Shown here one piece after another: positions 27,352-34,930 of a stretch of 40,126 bases of DNA. Origin of the DNA: an uncultured Flavobacteriales bacterium. Its GTDB lineage: Bacteria > Bacteroidota > Bacteroidia > Flavobacteriales_D > Crocinitomicaceae. The number at the start of each line of letters is the position of its first letter. Position 1 is the first letter of the stretch. The position numbers were made by a program, and so were the translations under genes. The stretch spans positions 1-40,126 of the forward strand of contig CAJXRM010000021.1 in the NCBI GenBank assembly GCA_913059205.1, written 5' to 3'. The notes beneath the pieces are model-generated. The model worked only from the letters and a program-made list of their open reading frames with translations. It did not search any database and was not told the origin of the DNA.

Positions 27352-28873
27352 GTGCTTTCGTTTTTACTTCAATCAAATTCAAAATCTGTTCCACAATAAC
27401 TCGATCATTGGACAAGCGCGGTACTTTATTCTGTCCGCCCAATTTCCCGATTGAGTCCAACCAATTGTCAAATGTTCCTTTTTGAACTATATGAATAACG
27501 GGTTCATTCAACACCATATTGTGGTAACGTTTCGCGTCATAATCAGAATTCACTGACCTCAAGCGTTCGTCCAAGATACGACAAAATCGTTCCATTTCAT
27601 CTGGCATTCGAATAAACTCAATAATCCACTCGTGTCCGCCCTTTTCATCTTCATCCATGAAAATTGGACCAACAGTGTACTCTCTGATTTGCGCATTTGT
27701 TTTAGAACACGCTTCTGCTATAGCATTATCTGCATTTTCCACTATCACTTCTTCTCCAGCAATATTGATGAAACTTTTCGTTCTACCGGTAATTTTAAAT
27801 CGGAATGGTGTTTTGCTAGTAAACTTAACGGTGTCGCCCAAGATGTATCTCCATAGACCTGCATTTGTTGTTATAACCAACGCATAATTTACGTTTGTTT
27901 CAACTTCGTCAATGGAAAGTGTCACTTTCGAGTTAACTCCATCAAAAGATGACATTGGAATGAATTCAAAAAAGACTCCATAATCGAGCATTAGTAACAT
28001 TTCATTGGAATCAACTTCATCTTGAATACCGAAAAACCCTTCTGATGCATTATATGTTTCAACATAGTTCATGTTCTCATCAGGAATTAAGCGTTCAAAT
28101 TGTTCACGATAAGGCTCAAAACTAACTCCACCATGCATAAACAACTCCAAATTCGGCCAAACTTCTTTTAAATTTGATTTTCCCGATAACTCCAAAACTC
28201 TATTCGCTAAAACCATTGTCCAACTCGGAACACCAGCTAAAATATATACATCTTGATGCATTGTAGAGCGTGCCATTTGCTCAATTTTTTCCTGCCATTC
28301 ACTCATTAAAGCAATATCACGCGATGGAGTACGGCGAATTTCGGCCCACCAAGGAAGGTTCTTTACAATAATCGCAGACAAATCACCAAAATAAGAGTCT
28401 GCAGAAAGTTGATTGATTTCAGCCGAACCTCCAATAATCAAATGTTTTCCTTTGTATAATTTACGATTGGGATGATTGTCGTAATACAACGCCAGTAAAT
28501 CCTTCCCACCTTTGTAGTGACATTCTTCTAACGATTCTTTTGTAACTGGAATAAACTTACTTCTACTTTCAGTTGTTCCTGACGATTTTGCAAACCATTT
28601 CGTTTCCGTCGGCCAAAGTAACTTCTGCTCACCGTTCATCAATCGATCAACGTAAGGGCGCACATCTTCATACGTCTGAAGGGGAATTTTTTTAAAATCC
28701 TGGTAATCTTTAATATCTGAAAAAGCATGTTTTTGCCCGTATTCAGTCTTTTTTCCCAGGTGAATAAACTGTTCGAGAATTTCATGTTGCACTTCATTCG
28801 GATACTTGCGAAACAAATCAATTTGATGGATTCGTTTCTTCATCATCCATGCGAAGATTGAATTAAATGGCAT
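27344..28873 (-). CDS. GH3-family acyl-adenylating enzyme
   Basis: Bacterial member of the GH3 family, whose plant relatives join amino acids to jasmonate or auxin through acyl-adenylates. The 509 residues begin MPFNSIFAWMMKKRIHQIDL, matching the start I expect from Bacteroidota relatives. Three ATP/AMP motifs are visible: FAKSSGTTESRSKFIPVT (about 92-109), YVETYNASEGFFGIQDEV (about 269-286) and NAGLWRYILGDTV then FKITGRTKSFINIAGE (about 337-372). The natural acid and amine in bacteria are unknown. No auxin signalling is implied. It overlaps the following exported-protein gene by 8 bases; no promoter element was found in the spacer upstream. Confidence 0.9.
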   Translation of the reverse strand: MPFNSIFAWMMKKRIHQIDLFRKYPNEVQHEILEQFIHLGKKTEYGQKHAFSDIKDYQDFKKIPLQTYEDVRPYVDRLMNGEQKLLWPTETKWFAKSSGTTESRSKFIPVTKESLEECHYKGGKDLLALYYDNHPNRKLYKGKHLIIGGSAEINQLSADSYFGDLSAIIVKNLPWWAEIRRTPSRDIALMSEWQEKIEQMARSTMHQDVYILAGVPSWTMVLANRVLELSGKSNLKEVWPNLELFMHGGVSFEPYREQFERLIPDENMNYVETYNASEGFFGIQDEVDSNEMLLMLDYGVFFEFIPMSSFDGVNSKVTLSIDEVETNVNYALVITTNAGLWRYILGDTVKFTSKTPFRFKITGRTKSFINIAGEEVIVENADNAIAEACSKTNAQIREYTVGPIFMDEDEKGGHEWIIEFIRMPDEMERFCRILDERLRSVNSDYDAKRYHNMVLNEPVIHIVQKGTFDNWLDSIGKLGGQNKVPRLSNDRVIVEQILNLIEVKTKAHV

Positions 28874-28899
28874 AGTGCAACTAATTTTATTACATAAAA

Positions 28900-28929
28900 A
28901 ATCCCATCAGTCCAAAGACAGACAGGATT
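28900..28929 (-). terminator. Intrinsic terminator of the small membrane peptide gene
   Basis: On the minus strand, AATCC (28929-28925) pairs with GGATT (28904-28900), with an inner GTC/GAC pairing, and a T run of six starts at 28900. It lies 21 bases after the stop of the small gene and before the GH3 start, so it separates the two. Confidence 0.65.
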
Positions 28930-28950
28930 GTAACATTATGTATGTTTTTT

Positions 28951-29049
28951 TTAACCGAAGAAAACCAAAGAAAGCACGATTGCAATCAATACGACTGAAA
29001 CGATTGTTCCTAAAGCTACGGTTGAGTGTTCAAAATAATTATCTGACAT
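28951..29049 (-). CDS. 32-residue single-pass membrane peptide
   Basis: Read directly: ATG at 29049, TAA at 28951, 32 codons. The product has a polar N-terminus (MSDNYFEHSTVAL) and one strongly hydrophobic helix (TIVSVVLIAIVLSLVFFG) up to the C-terminus. A perfect -7 element (TAACTTTG, minus, 29074-29067) lies 17 bases upstream of the ATG and an intrinsic terminator lies 21 bases downstream, so it forms its own small transcription unit between the WG-repeat gene and the GH3 gene. I do not recognise a family. The shape is like small subunits of membrane complexes or regulatory micropeptides. Too short for most gene callers. Confidence 0.65.
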   Translation of the reverse strand: MSDNYFEHSTVALGTIVSVVLIAIVLSLVFFG

Positions 29050-29066
29050 GATATCCTGTTTTGTTT

Positions 29067-29074
29067 CAAAGTTA
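29067..29074 (-). promoter_or_regulatory. -7 promoter element of the 32-residue peptide gene
   Basis: Minus-strand TAACTTTG, an exact TAnnTTTG match, 17 bases before the ATG at 29049. It lies 33 bases past the end of the WG-repeat gene. No clear -33 TTTG at the usual distance. Confidence 0.55.
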
Positions 29075-29107
29075 AAAAAAAAATTAGTGTGTGAAAGTAG
29101 AAATCAA

Positions 29108-30151
29108 TTATTTCACTTTTGTAAAATTTTTGATGTCGTAAAATTTAGGGTCAACTAGAAACTCACCTTTCTTATTAATAATACCCCAAGCTTCTCCCAC
29201 TCGAACGGCTGCAAATCCATTTTGAAAATCACGAACTTTATCGAATTTCGCTTCAATCGCCCATTCACCTTTCGCATTTACAAACCCTACTTTTTCACCC
29301 ATTTTAGCGTATGCTAAACCATCTGAGAAATCGCCAAGACCAGTTGCTCCATTTACTGAAAAAGTCTCTCCATCTTTGCGAACATACATCCATTCTGCTC
29401 CCAATTTTACACGCGCAACTCCTACGGTCTTATCAAATTCTTTGGCAGCAAGGAATTTCGCTTCAATAACATTTTTACCTGTGTTATCGATGTAACCAAC
29501 AGTTCCATCTGCATTTTTTGCCCAAGCCAATCCATTTGAAAAATAACCCACAGCTTTAAAAGTCGGAGCTATAACTTCTTTACCATACACGTTCATGTAC
29601 CCGAATAATTTAGTTTTCGCTTGAAAAGGAATTAGTCCTTCTTTGTAATAGTCTAAGTCAAGTACATCAGGAACTGCTGAACTTGATCCGTCTGACTTTA
29701 AAATATAAAATTCCTTGCCAATTTTAGCTGTGGCAACACCATTCTCAAAATCAGAAATTGATGTGTACTTAAATTCATGAATTGTTTTTCCTTTTGCATC
29801 AATAACTCCTAAAGATCTTCCCTGGCCGATTACAAGTAAGCCGCTTGAATAACCTCGTTTACCGAAACCAAAAATACTGACAGGAGAAAAGCCTTTAGCC
29901 TCAACACTTAGCTCTTCATTAGACTGATTGATGACAAACCATTCTTTTCCTTTTCTGACAAGAGTTACTCCTTCAATTGAAAATTCAAGTACCTCATCAT
30001 ACGTTGCGGGAATTACTTCAACTCCTTTTTCATTAATGAAACCCCATAAACGTGGTTCAGCATTAGGGCAAAAAGGTGCTAAAATTGCTTGTGCAATCGA
30101 CACTCCAGAAAATAGGGCAATCGATACAATACTTACTAAAATCGTTTTCAT
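29108..30151 (-). CDS. WG-repeat exported protein
   Basis: The 347 residues begin with a signal peptide (MKTILVSIVSIALFSGVSIA). The mature protein is made of about seven WG (KWG) repeats of around 45-50 residues, each with the pattern G-[FYV]-[IV]-[ND]-x-x-G: for example LWGFINEKGVEVIPATYDEV, FGYMNVYGKEVIAPTFKAV, VGYIDNTGKNVIEAKFLAAK, VGFVNAKGEWAIEAKFDKV and AWGIINKKGEFLVDPKFYDI. WG repeats are thought to form a beta structure for binding, but no activity is known. It starts 29 bases after the Bax-inhibitor-like gene and may be cotranscribed with it. Confidence 0.85.
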   Translation of the reverse strand: MKTILVSIVSIALFSGVSIAQAILAPFCPNAEPRLWGFINEKGVEVIPATYDEVLEFSIEGVTLVRKGKEWFVINQSNEELSVEAKGFSPVSIFGFGKRGYSSGLLVIGQGRSLGVIDAKGKTIHEFKYTSISDFENGVATAKIGKEFYILKSDGSSSAVPDVLDLDYYKEGLIPFQAKTKLFGYMNVYGKEVIAPTFKAVGYFSNGLAWAKNADGTVGYIDNTGKNVIEAKFLAAKEFDKTVGVARVKLGAEWMYVRKDGETFSVNGATGLGDFSDGLAYAKMGEKVGFVNAKGEWAIEAKFDKVRDFQNGFAAVRVGEAWGIINKKGEFLVDPKFYDIKNFTKVK

Positions 30152-30180
30152 AGTGTTACGTTTTATCTTATAAATTCGAA

Positions 30181-30894
30181 TTAATCTCTCCCACCTATTA
30201 ATCTCAATAAGGAAAGAAACAAGTTAACAAATAAAATATACAATTGAAGACCACCCACAAGTGCTAGTTTACTCCTGTCCATATGTGACAATGTTTGGTC
30301 TTGAGCAACACCTTTTAATTGTTGCATATAGTAAGCTGTTAATCCAGTAAATACAAAAACACCTAGAATTGCTAAACCGAAACTCCAATCAAATCCGAAG
30401 ATCATTCCAACAATACTTGCAATGAACATTCCTATAAAAACCATATACAGTAGGCTACCGAATTTAGTTAAGTCAGTTTGAGTTGTATAACCCAATACGG
30501 CCATTCCTCCAAACGAACCCGCGGTTACGAAAAATGTTATTGCAATATCTTTTCCGGCATAAACCAACATTACAGAACTTAAGCTCAAGCCCATTAACAC
30601 TGAATACAACATGAATAGCATTAATAGCAGTCCAAATGAAAGTCTTTGATATGCCATTTGAATTACTAATCCCAATCCCAATGGAGCAAATGCTACGACG
30701 TAAAACAGAGGAGTTAATCCCGTCTGATCTGCGTTCAAAAAGTACTTGAAAAACACTTCAGGCGTTCCAGCTGTATATGCTATAATTCCTGAAATAGCTA
30801 ATGCACCGAACATGTACGAGTACACATTCTTAAAAAAATCTCTCGTAATCTCTTTAGAGAAACCTTGTCCGTCTTGTTCAAAAATTTGATTCAT
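30181..30894 (-). CDS. Bax inhibitor-1 / YccA family membrane protein
   Basis: The 237-residue product has seven hydrophobic helices and the TMBIM/BI-1 family signs: an N-terminal cytoplasmic stretch (FSKEITRDFFKNVYSYMFGA), AGSFGGMAVLGYTTQTDLTK, and a final hydrophobic segment preceded by MDRSKLALVGGLQLYILFVN. Bacterial members are inner-membrane proteins linked to calcium/proton leak or, as with YccA, to FtsH protease inhibition. Function here is unknown. It starts 2 bases after folE, so it is cotranscribed with the pterin genes. Confidence 0.9.
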   Translation of the reverse strand: MNQIFEQDGQGFSKEITRDFFKNVYSYMFGALAISGIIAYTAGTPEVFFKYFLNADQTGLTPLFYVVAFAPLGLGLVIQMAYQRLSFGLLLMLFMLYSVLMGLSLSSVMLVYAGKDIAITFFVTAGSFGGMAVLGYTTQTDLTKFGSLLYMVFIGMFIASIVGMIFGFDWSFGLAILGVFVFTGLTAYYMQQLKGVAQDQTLSHMDRSKLALVGGLQLYILFVNLFLSLLRLIGGRD

Positions 30895-30896
30895 AA

Positions 30897-31478
30897 TTAA
30901 GATAATTTTGCTTGTATTAAATTTATAAATTCTTTTCGAGTTGAGTCATTTTTCAAAAACAATCCTGTAAACGCACTTGATGTTGTTACTGAGTTTTGTT
31001 TTTGCACTCCTCGCATTTGCATGCACATGTGTGACGCTTCTATTACAACCGCAACTCCTTTTGGTGCCAATGTTCGTTGAATACAATCACGAATTTCAAT
31101 GGTTAATCGCTCTTGTACCTGCAGTCTTCTTGAATACGCGTCTACTATTCGTGGAATTTTGCTCAATCCAACAATTTTTCCATTCGGGATATATGCAATA
31201 TGCGCTTTTCCAAAAAACGGTAACATATGGTGTTCGCACATCGAATAAACTTCAATATCCTTTACAATTACCATTTCGGAATACTCTTCGTGAAAAATAG
31301 CTGAATTGATAATGTCATCAGGATGTTGATCATACCCCTGCGTTAAAAACTGCATCGCCTTCGCCATTCGTTCAGGCGTTTTTTGCAAACCTTCACGCTT
31401 CCCGTCTTCACCAATTAAATCCAGAACTTCTTTGTATAGTCCTGATAATTTATTAGTCAACTCATCGTTGTATTCCAT
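30897..31478 (-). CDS. folE: GTP cyclohydrolase I
   Basis: Converts GTP to 7,8-dihydroneopterin triphosphate, the first step of folate and tetrahydrobiopterin synthesis. The 193 residues contain the zinc and catalytic motifs [19 protein letters not shown] (Cys81, His83-His84), [13 protein letters not shown] sequence at 102-110 and [20 protein letters not shown] (His150, Cys152). This is the FolE1 (zinc, homodecameric) class, full length. It follows the pyruvoyltetrahydropterin synthase by 21 bases, so the two successive enzymes of BH4 synthesis are in one operon. Confidence 0.96.
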   Translation of the reverse strand: MEYNDELTNKLSGLYKEVLDLIGEDGKREGLQKTPERMAKAMQFLTQGYDQHPDDIINSAIFHEEYSEMVIVKDIEVYSMCEHHMLPFFGKAHIAYIPNGKIVGLSKIPRIVDAYSRRLQVQERLTIEIRDCIQRTLAPKGVAVVIEASHMCMQMRGVQKQNSVTTSSAFTGLFLKNDSTRKEFINLIQAKLS

Positions 31479-31499
31479 TCTATTTCTTTTTACTTCAAA

Positions 31500-31931
31500 T
31501 TAAAACGGTTCGTTACCACCAAAATATTCAACGTAATTATTTTCCGTTTCAACTAATTTGATCTTTACCAACTCTCCCCCAGCAATTGCTATAGGCGCTT
31601 TAATTCTATCCCAAACTTGTATCACAACATTCTCTGTGGATGCTAACATTCCTTTTAAAAAAGGCACATCCAAATTCAAATTTTTATGATCCAATGGTTC
31701 AATTACTTCTGCTTTAATAATATCGCTAAGATCCTTTAAATTCATAACAAATCCTGTATCAGGACTCGGTTTTCCTTTTACCGTAACAAATATTGTAAAA
31801 TTATGCCCGTGCCAGTTGTGATTACTGCATCGCCCAAAAACTTCTTCATTTTTCTCAACTGTCCAATCTTCACGGTACAACTTATGCGCCGCATTAAATG
31901 TCTCTCTCCTTGTAATATAAACTGTCTTCAC
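31500..31931 (-). CDS. 6-pyruvoyltetrahydropterin synthase
   Basis: Zinc-dependent enzyme of the PTPS/QueD superfamily. The 143 residues show Zn ligands His16 (FNAAHKLYRED), His41 and His43 (NWHGHNF), catalytic Cys35, and a second catalytic segment EPLDHKNLN (Asp81-His82) with Glu130 near the C-terminus. The spacing CSNHNWHGH, Cys-x5-His-Gly-His, is that of the animal BH4-type enzyme (rat PTPS CNNPNGHGH), whereas queuosine-type QueD has Cys-x3-HGH. With folE next in the operon this favours conversion of dihydroneopterin triphosphate to 6-pyruvoyltetrahydropterin. The queuosine role is less likely. A -7 element is 16 bases upstream. Confidence 0.88.
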   Translation of the reverse strand: MKTVYITRRETFNAAHKLYREDWTVEKNEEVFGRCSNHNWHGHNFTIFVTVKGKPSPDTGFVMNLKDLSDIIKAEVIEPLDHKNLNLDVPFLKGMLASTENVVIQVWDRIKAPIAIAGGELVKIKLVETENNYVEYFGGNEPF

Positions 31932-31947
31932 GTTACCAATTAAAGGA

Positions 31948-31955
31948 CAAATATA
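31948..31955 (-). promoter_or_regulatory. -7 promoter element of the pterin operon
   Basis: Minus-strand TATATTTG, exact TAnnTTTG, 16 bases before the synthase ATG at 31931. An upstream CTTG at 16-base spacing is a poor -33. It should drive the synthase, folE, the BI-1 family gene and perhaps the WG-repeat gene. Confidence 0.55.
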
Positions 31956-32041
31956 GCTATGAATTACGAATCAAGAAACATTTATTGAGGACTATTCAAC
32001 TCCTTTTTCAAATTCGATAAGTAAAGTAAATGTGGAAGAAT

Positions 32042-32049
32042 TATCTTTG
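32042..32049 (+). promoter_or_regulatory. -7 element directly before tlyA (possible leaderless start)
   Basis: TATCTTTG, exact TAnnTTTG, followed after only 4 bases by the ATG at 32054. Transcription from such an element would start at or next to the ATG, so the mRNA may lack a leader. No good -33 element is seen. Confidence 0.5.
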
Positions 32050-32053
32050 CCTT

Positions 32054-32821
32054 ATGGAAGAGGAACGTTTAGACAAGCTTTTAGTGCAACTTAATTTAGT
32101 GAGCACCCGTGTCAGAGCGGAAAAAATTATCAAGGAAGACGGCGTCAAAGTCAACGGCATACTTGTTACTAAAACTGGCAAGCGTTTTCCAATCGATAGT
32201 AAAATAGAATTAACTTCTGAAGAAATACCATATGTTTCCCGAGGAGCTTTGAAACTCGTTGGAGCTTTGGAGCAATGGCCAATGGACATCACTGGAAAAG
32301 TTTTTCTGGATATCGGTGCTTCAACTGGTGGATTCACGGAAGTGTTACTCAATAATGGAGCTTCGAAGATATTTTGCGTTGATGTTGGAAAAGATCAATT
32401 GCACCCTTCTTTAAAAGATAATCCGAAGGTTGTGAATTTAGAAAAAACGCATGTACGTGAACTCACGAACAACTTAATCACCGATTTGGTTGATGGTTGT
32501 GTAATAGATGTTTCATTTATTTCTTTGGAGAAAATTTTCCCGTTTATCCATTCTTTTATTAAAAAAAATGGGATTGTTATCGCATTGATAAAGCCACAAT
32601 TTGAGGTTGGTAAAGAAAATGTTGGTAAAGGAGGTATTGTAAAAGACAAGAAATTATATCCTGCACTTATTAAAAAAATTCAACGGGTAGCACTTGATAA
32701 TCATTTGAAATATGTTGGACATATCTCATCTCCAATATTAGGCGGTGATGGAAATCAAGAATTTCTGATGTGTCTTCAAAAAATTGATTTCAATTTTACA
32801 CCACCTAGTTTTACCTTTTAA
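32054..32821 (+). CDS. tlyA: TlyA-family rRNA 2'-O-methyltransferase
   Basis: Enzyme expected to methylate the 2'-O of cytidines in rRNA, as TlyA of mycobacteria does; the family is often labelled hemolysin A. The 255 residues begin with an S4 RNA-binding domain (MEEERLDKLLVQLNLVSTRV, residues 1-60) followed by an FtsJ-type Rossmann methyltransferase with the SAM-binding motif FLDIGASTGGFTEVLLNNGA (about 87-106), FCVDVGKDQLH and CVIDVSFISLEKIFPF. A longer frame opens 8 codons earlier, but its ATG lies upstream of the promoter element, so this ATG is preferred. It stands alone between the pterin and suf operons. Confidence 0.92.
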   Translation: MEEERLDKLLVQLNLVSTRVRAEKIIKEDGVKVNGILVTKTGKRFPIDSKIELTSEEIPYVSRGALKLVGALEQWPMDITGKVFLDIGASTGGFTEVLLNNGASKIFCVDVGKDQLHPSLKDNPKVVNLEKTHVRELTNNLITDLVDGCVIDVSFISLEKIFPFIHSFIKKNGIVIALIKPQFEVGKENVGKGGIVKDKKLYPALIKKIQRVALDNHLKYVGHISSPILGGDGNQEFLMCLQKIDFNFTPPSFTF

Positions 32822-32902
32822 TGTATTTTACTCCAGCTTTGGGGTCAAAAAAAATAAAACGATTTTTCTTTGTTTAGAATTATTCAAAATAAGGGGATTT
32901 CG

Positions 32903-32910
32903 TATCTTTG
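32903..32910 (+). promoter_or_regulatory. -7 element directly before sufS (possible leaderless start)
   Basis: TATCTTTG, exact TAnnTTTG, with 4 bases (TTCT) before the sufS ATG at 32915. The spacing is identical to that at tlyA. No -33 TTTG at 19-21 bases; the nearest TTTG is about 30 bases upstream. Confidence 0.5.
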
Positions 32911-32914
32911 TTCT

Positions 32915-34153
32915 ATGAAACAAAATGAAGCAATAGCCCAATTCGACGTTGCATCGATTCGAAAACAGTTTCCAACATTAAAGCAAACAGTTTACGGCAA
33001 ACCATTAATCTACTTAGACAATGGAGCAACTTCTCAAAAACCTCAAATGGTTATTGACGCTATTGATCGTTATTACAGTAAGGAAAATTCAAATATTCAC
33101 CGTGGTGTGCACTTTTTAAGTCAGCATGCAACGACTTTGTACGAAGACGCGAGAACGACCATTCAAAAATACATAAATGCGCCATCCTCGGACGAAGTGA
33201 TATTCACTTCAGGTACAACGGGTGGGATTAACCTTGTTGCCTTTTCGTTTGGTGAACTATTAAACGAGGGAGATGAAATTATCATTTCTGCGATGGAACA
33301 TCATTCAAACATTGTTCCATGGCAGCTATTATGTGAACGTAAAAAGTGTGTTCTAAAAGTCATTCCAATTAACTCGAAAGGAGAATTGATAATGGCTGAA
33401 TTCGATAAACTTCTAACTGATAAAACGAAAATCGTTTCTATTACGCATATTTCAAATGCACTTGGAACCATCAATCCAATTAGAGAAATCATTTCAAAAT
33501 CTCATTCTATCGGAGCAAAAGTTCTCATTGATGGAGCGCAAAGTATTCAACATACAAAAATTGACGTTCAGGAATTAGATTGTGATTTCTTCATTTTTTC
33601 AGGTCATAAGGTATTTGGTCCAACGGGTGTTGGAATTTTATATGGGAAGCGAGAAATTTTAGATCAAATGCCACCTTATCAAGGAGGAGGCGATATGATT
33701 GCTAAAGTAACATTTGAAAAAACAACCTATAACGAACTTCCTCATAAATTTGAAGCTGGAACGCCAAATATTTCTGGTGGAATTGCACTGGGTACAGCTT
33801 TTGAGTTTTTAAATCAATTGGATTTAAACGAAGTTGAAGTATACGAAACCGAATTGTTGAATTATGCGCAAAGTGAATTGGTTAAATTGGATGGACTGAA
33901 AATTATTGGAACAGCGGAGCACAAAACGAGTGTTGTTTCTTTTGTTATCGATGGACTTCATCCATTTGACGTAGGAACATTACTGGACAAACAAGGAATT
34001 GCAGTGCGAACAGGGCATCACTGTACTCAGCCAGTTATGGATTTCTTTGGTATTCCAGGAACAATTCGCGCAAGCTTTGCTTTCTACAATACGAAAGAAG
34101 AAGTAGATATACTTGTAAATGGATTAAAGAGAAGTATTTCGATGCTTCGCTAA
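32915..34153 (+). CDS. sufS: SufS-type cysteine desulfurase
   Basis: PLP enzyme that removes sulfur from cysteine as a persulfide for Fe-S cluster assembly. The 412 residues contain IYLDNGATSQKPQMVIDAID, GTTGGINLVAFSFGELLNEG, the PLP-lysine segment FFIFSGHKVFGPTGVGILYG, and the catalytic cysteine in AVRTGHHCTQPVMDFFGIPG, whose loop is the SufS (group II) form. Size is normal. The upstream in-frame ATG at 32870 is rejected because the promoter element lies between the two. Followed by sufE (51 bases) and a DUF59 gene, as one operon; sufBCD are not present here. Confidence 0.95.
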   Translation: MKQNEAIAQFDVASIRKQFPTLKQTVYGKPLIYLDNGATSQKPQMVIDAIDRYYSKENSNIHRGVHFLSQHATTLYEDARTTIQKYINAPSSDEVIFTSGTTGGINLVAFSFGELLNEGDEIIISAMEHHSNIVPWQLLCERKKCVLKVIPINSKGELIMAEFDKLLTDKTKIVSITHISNALGTINPIREIISKSHSIGAKVLIDGAQSIQHTKIDVQELDCDFFIFSGHKVFGPTGVGILYGKREILDQMPPYQGGGDMIAKVTFEKTTYNELPHKFEAGTPNISGGIALGTAFEFLNQLDLNEVEVYETELLNYAQSELVKLDGLKIIGTAEHKTSVVSFVIDGLHPFDVGTLLDKQGIAVRTGHHCTQPVMDFFGIPGTIRASFAFYNTKEEVDILVNGLKRSISMLR

Positions 34154-34204
34154 TTCATTGGTTTATAAATAAAAAGATTCAACAAATCTTATAGATAATT
34201 GGAA

Positions 34205-34621
34205 ATGACATTAGAAGAAAAGCAAAACGAAATAATTGAAGAATTTGCAATCTACGATGATTGGATGGACAAGTACGAATACATCATCGAATTGGGAAAA
34301 GAACTTCCAATAATTGAAGAAGCGAAGAAAACAGAAGATCGATTGATTGAAGGATGCCAATCACGAGTGTGGCTTGAAACGGAATTGAAGGATGGAAAAA
34401 TGAAATTTACGGCGGATTCAGATGCAATAATAACAAAAGGAATTATTGGACTATTAATTCGCGTTATGAACAACGAAGATCCACAAACAATTGCAACATC
34501 TGATTTGTTCTTCATTCATGAAATCGGATTGCAAGAACATTTATCTCCAACTCGGGCAAATGGCTTGGCCAGTATGGTGAAACAAATGAAAATAAGCGCA
34601 TTAAAGGCACTAACAAATTAA
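34205..34621 (+). CDS. sufE: SufE-type sulfur acceptor protein
   Basis: Takes the persulfide from SufS and hands it to the SufBCD scaffold. The 138 residues have the reactive Cys51 in the SufE motif RLIEGCQSRVWLETELKDG and the core KGIIGLLIRVMNNEDPQTIA. The ATG at 34205 is chosen over a TTG two codons earlier. A small stem (AAGATT 34174-34179 with AATCTT 34185-34190) lies in the sufS-sufE gap. The next gene starts 3 bases after its stop. Confidence 0.95.
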   Translation: MTLEEKQNEIIEEFAIYDDWMDKYEYIIELGKELPIIEEAKKTEDRLIEGCQSRVWLETELKDGKMKFTADSDAIITKGIIGLLIRVMNNEDPQTIATSDLFFIHEIGLQEHLSPTRANGLASMVKQMKISALKALTN

Positions 34622-34624
34622 GAA

Positions 34625-34930
34625 ATGAACGAACAAGAAGATAAAGTAGTTGAGATTTTGAAGACGATTTTTGATCCTGAAATTCCTGTTGACATCTACG
34701 AGTTAGGATTAATTTACGAGGTAAAAATCGATAAGGAGAGTAATGTTGAAATCGAAATGACTTTAACCTCGCCAAACTGTCCAGTTGCAGAATCGATGCC
34801 TGCTGACGTTGAAAAGAAAGTTTCTGAGCATGAAATGTTTAACTCTTGTAAGGTGAATATCGTTTTTGATCCACCATGGGACAAAGATATGATGAGTGAA
34901 GAGGCGCAATTGGAGTTAGGTTTTTTGTAA
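34625..34930 (+). CDS. DUF59 / MIP18-type Fe-S assembly protein (SufT-like)
   Basis: Small protein of the MIP18/PaaD/SufT family that helps mature Fe-S proteins. The 101 residues contain the conserved FDPEIPVDIYELGLIYEVKI, the reactive cysteine motif LTSPNCPVAESMP, and PPWDKDMMSEEAQLELGFL at the end. It lacks the long N-terminal domain of some SufT proteins. It starts 3 bases after sufE, which supports a role in the same pathway. Annotated as SUF system Fe-S cluster assembly protein in related genomes, from memory. Confidence 0.92.
   Translation: MNEQEDKVVEILKTIFDPEIPVDIYELGLIYEVKIDKESNVEIEMTLTSPNCPVAESMPADVEKKVSEHEMFNSCKVNIVFDPPWDKDMMSEEAQLELGFL

Noticed and set aside
27344..28873. Auxin response or plant gene transfer suggested by the GH3 match
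   Set aside because: GH3-type proteins are common in Bacteroidota and this one has ordinary composition for the window.
32054..32821. Reading tlyA as a hemolysin or virulence factor
   Set aside because: The S4 plus FtsJ-type methyltransferase layout indicates an rRNA methylase; hemolysin is a historical label.
34199..34204. TTG start for sufE two codons upstream of the ATG
   Set aside because: The ATG at 34205 matches the usual SufE N-terminus and needs no rare start.
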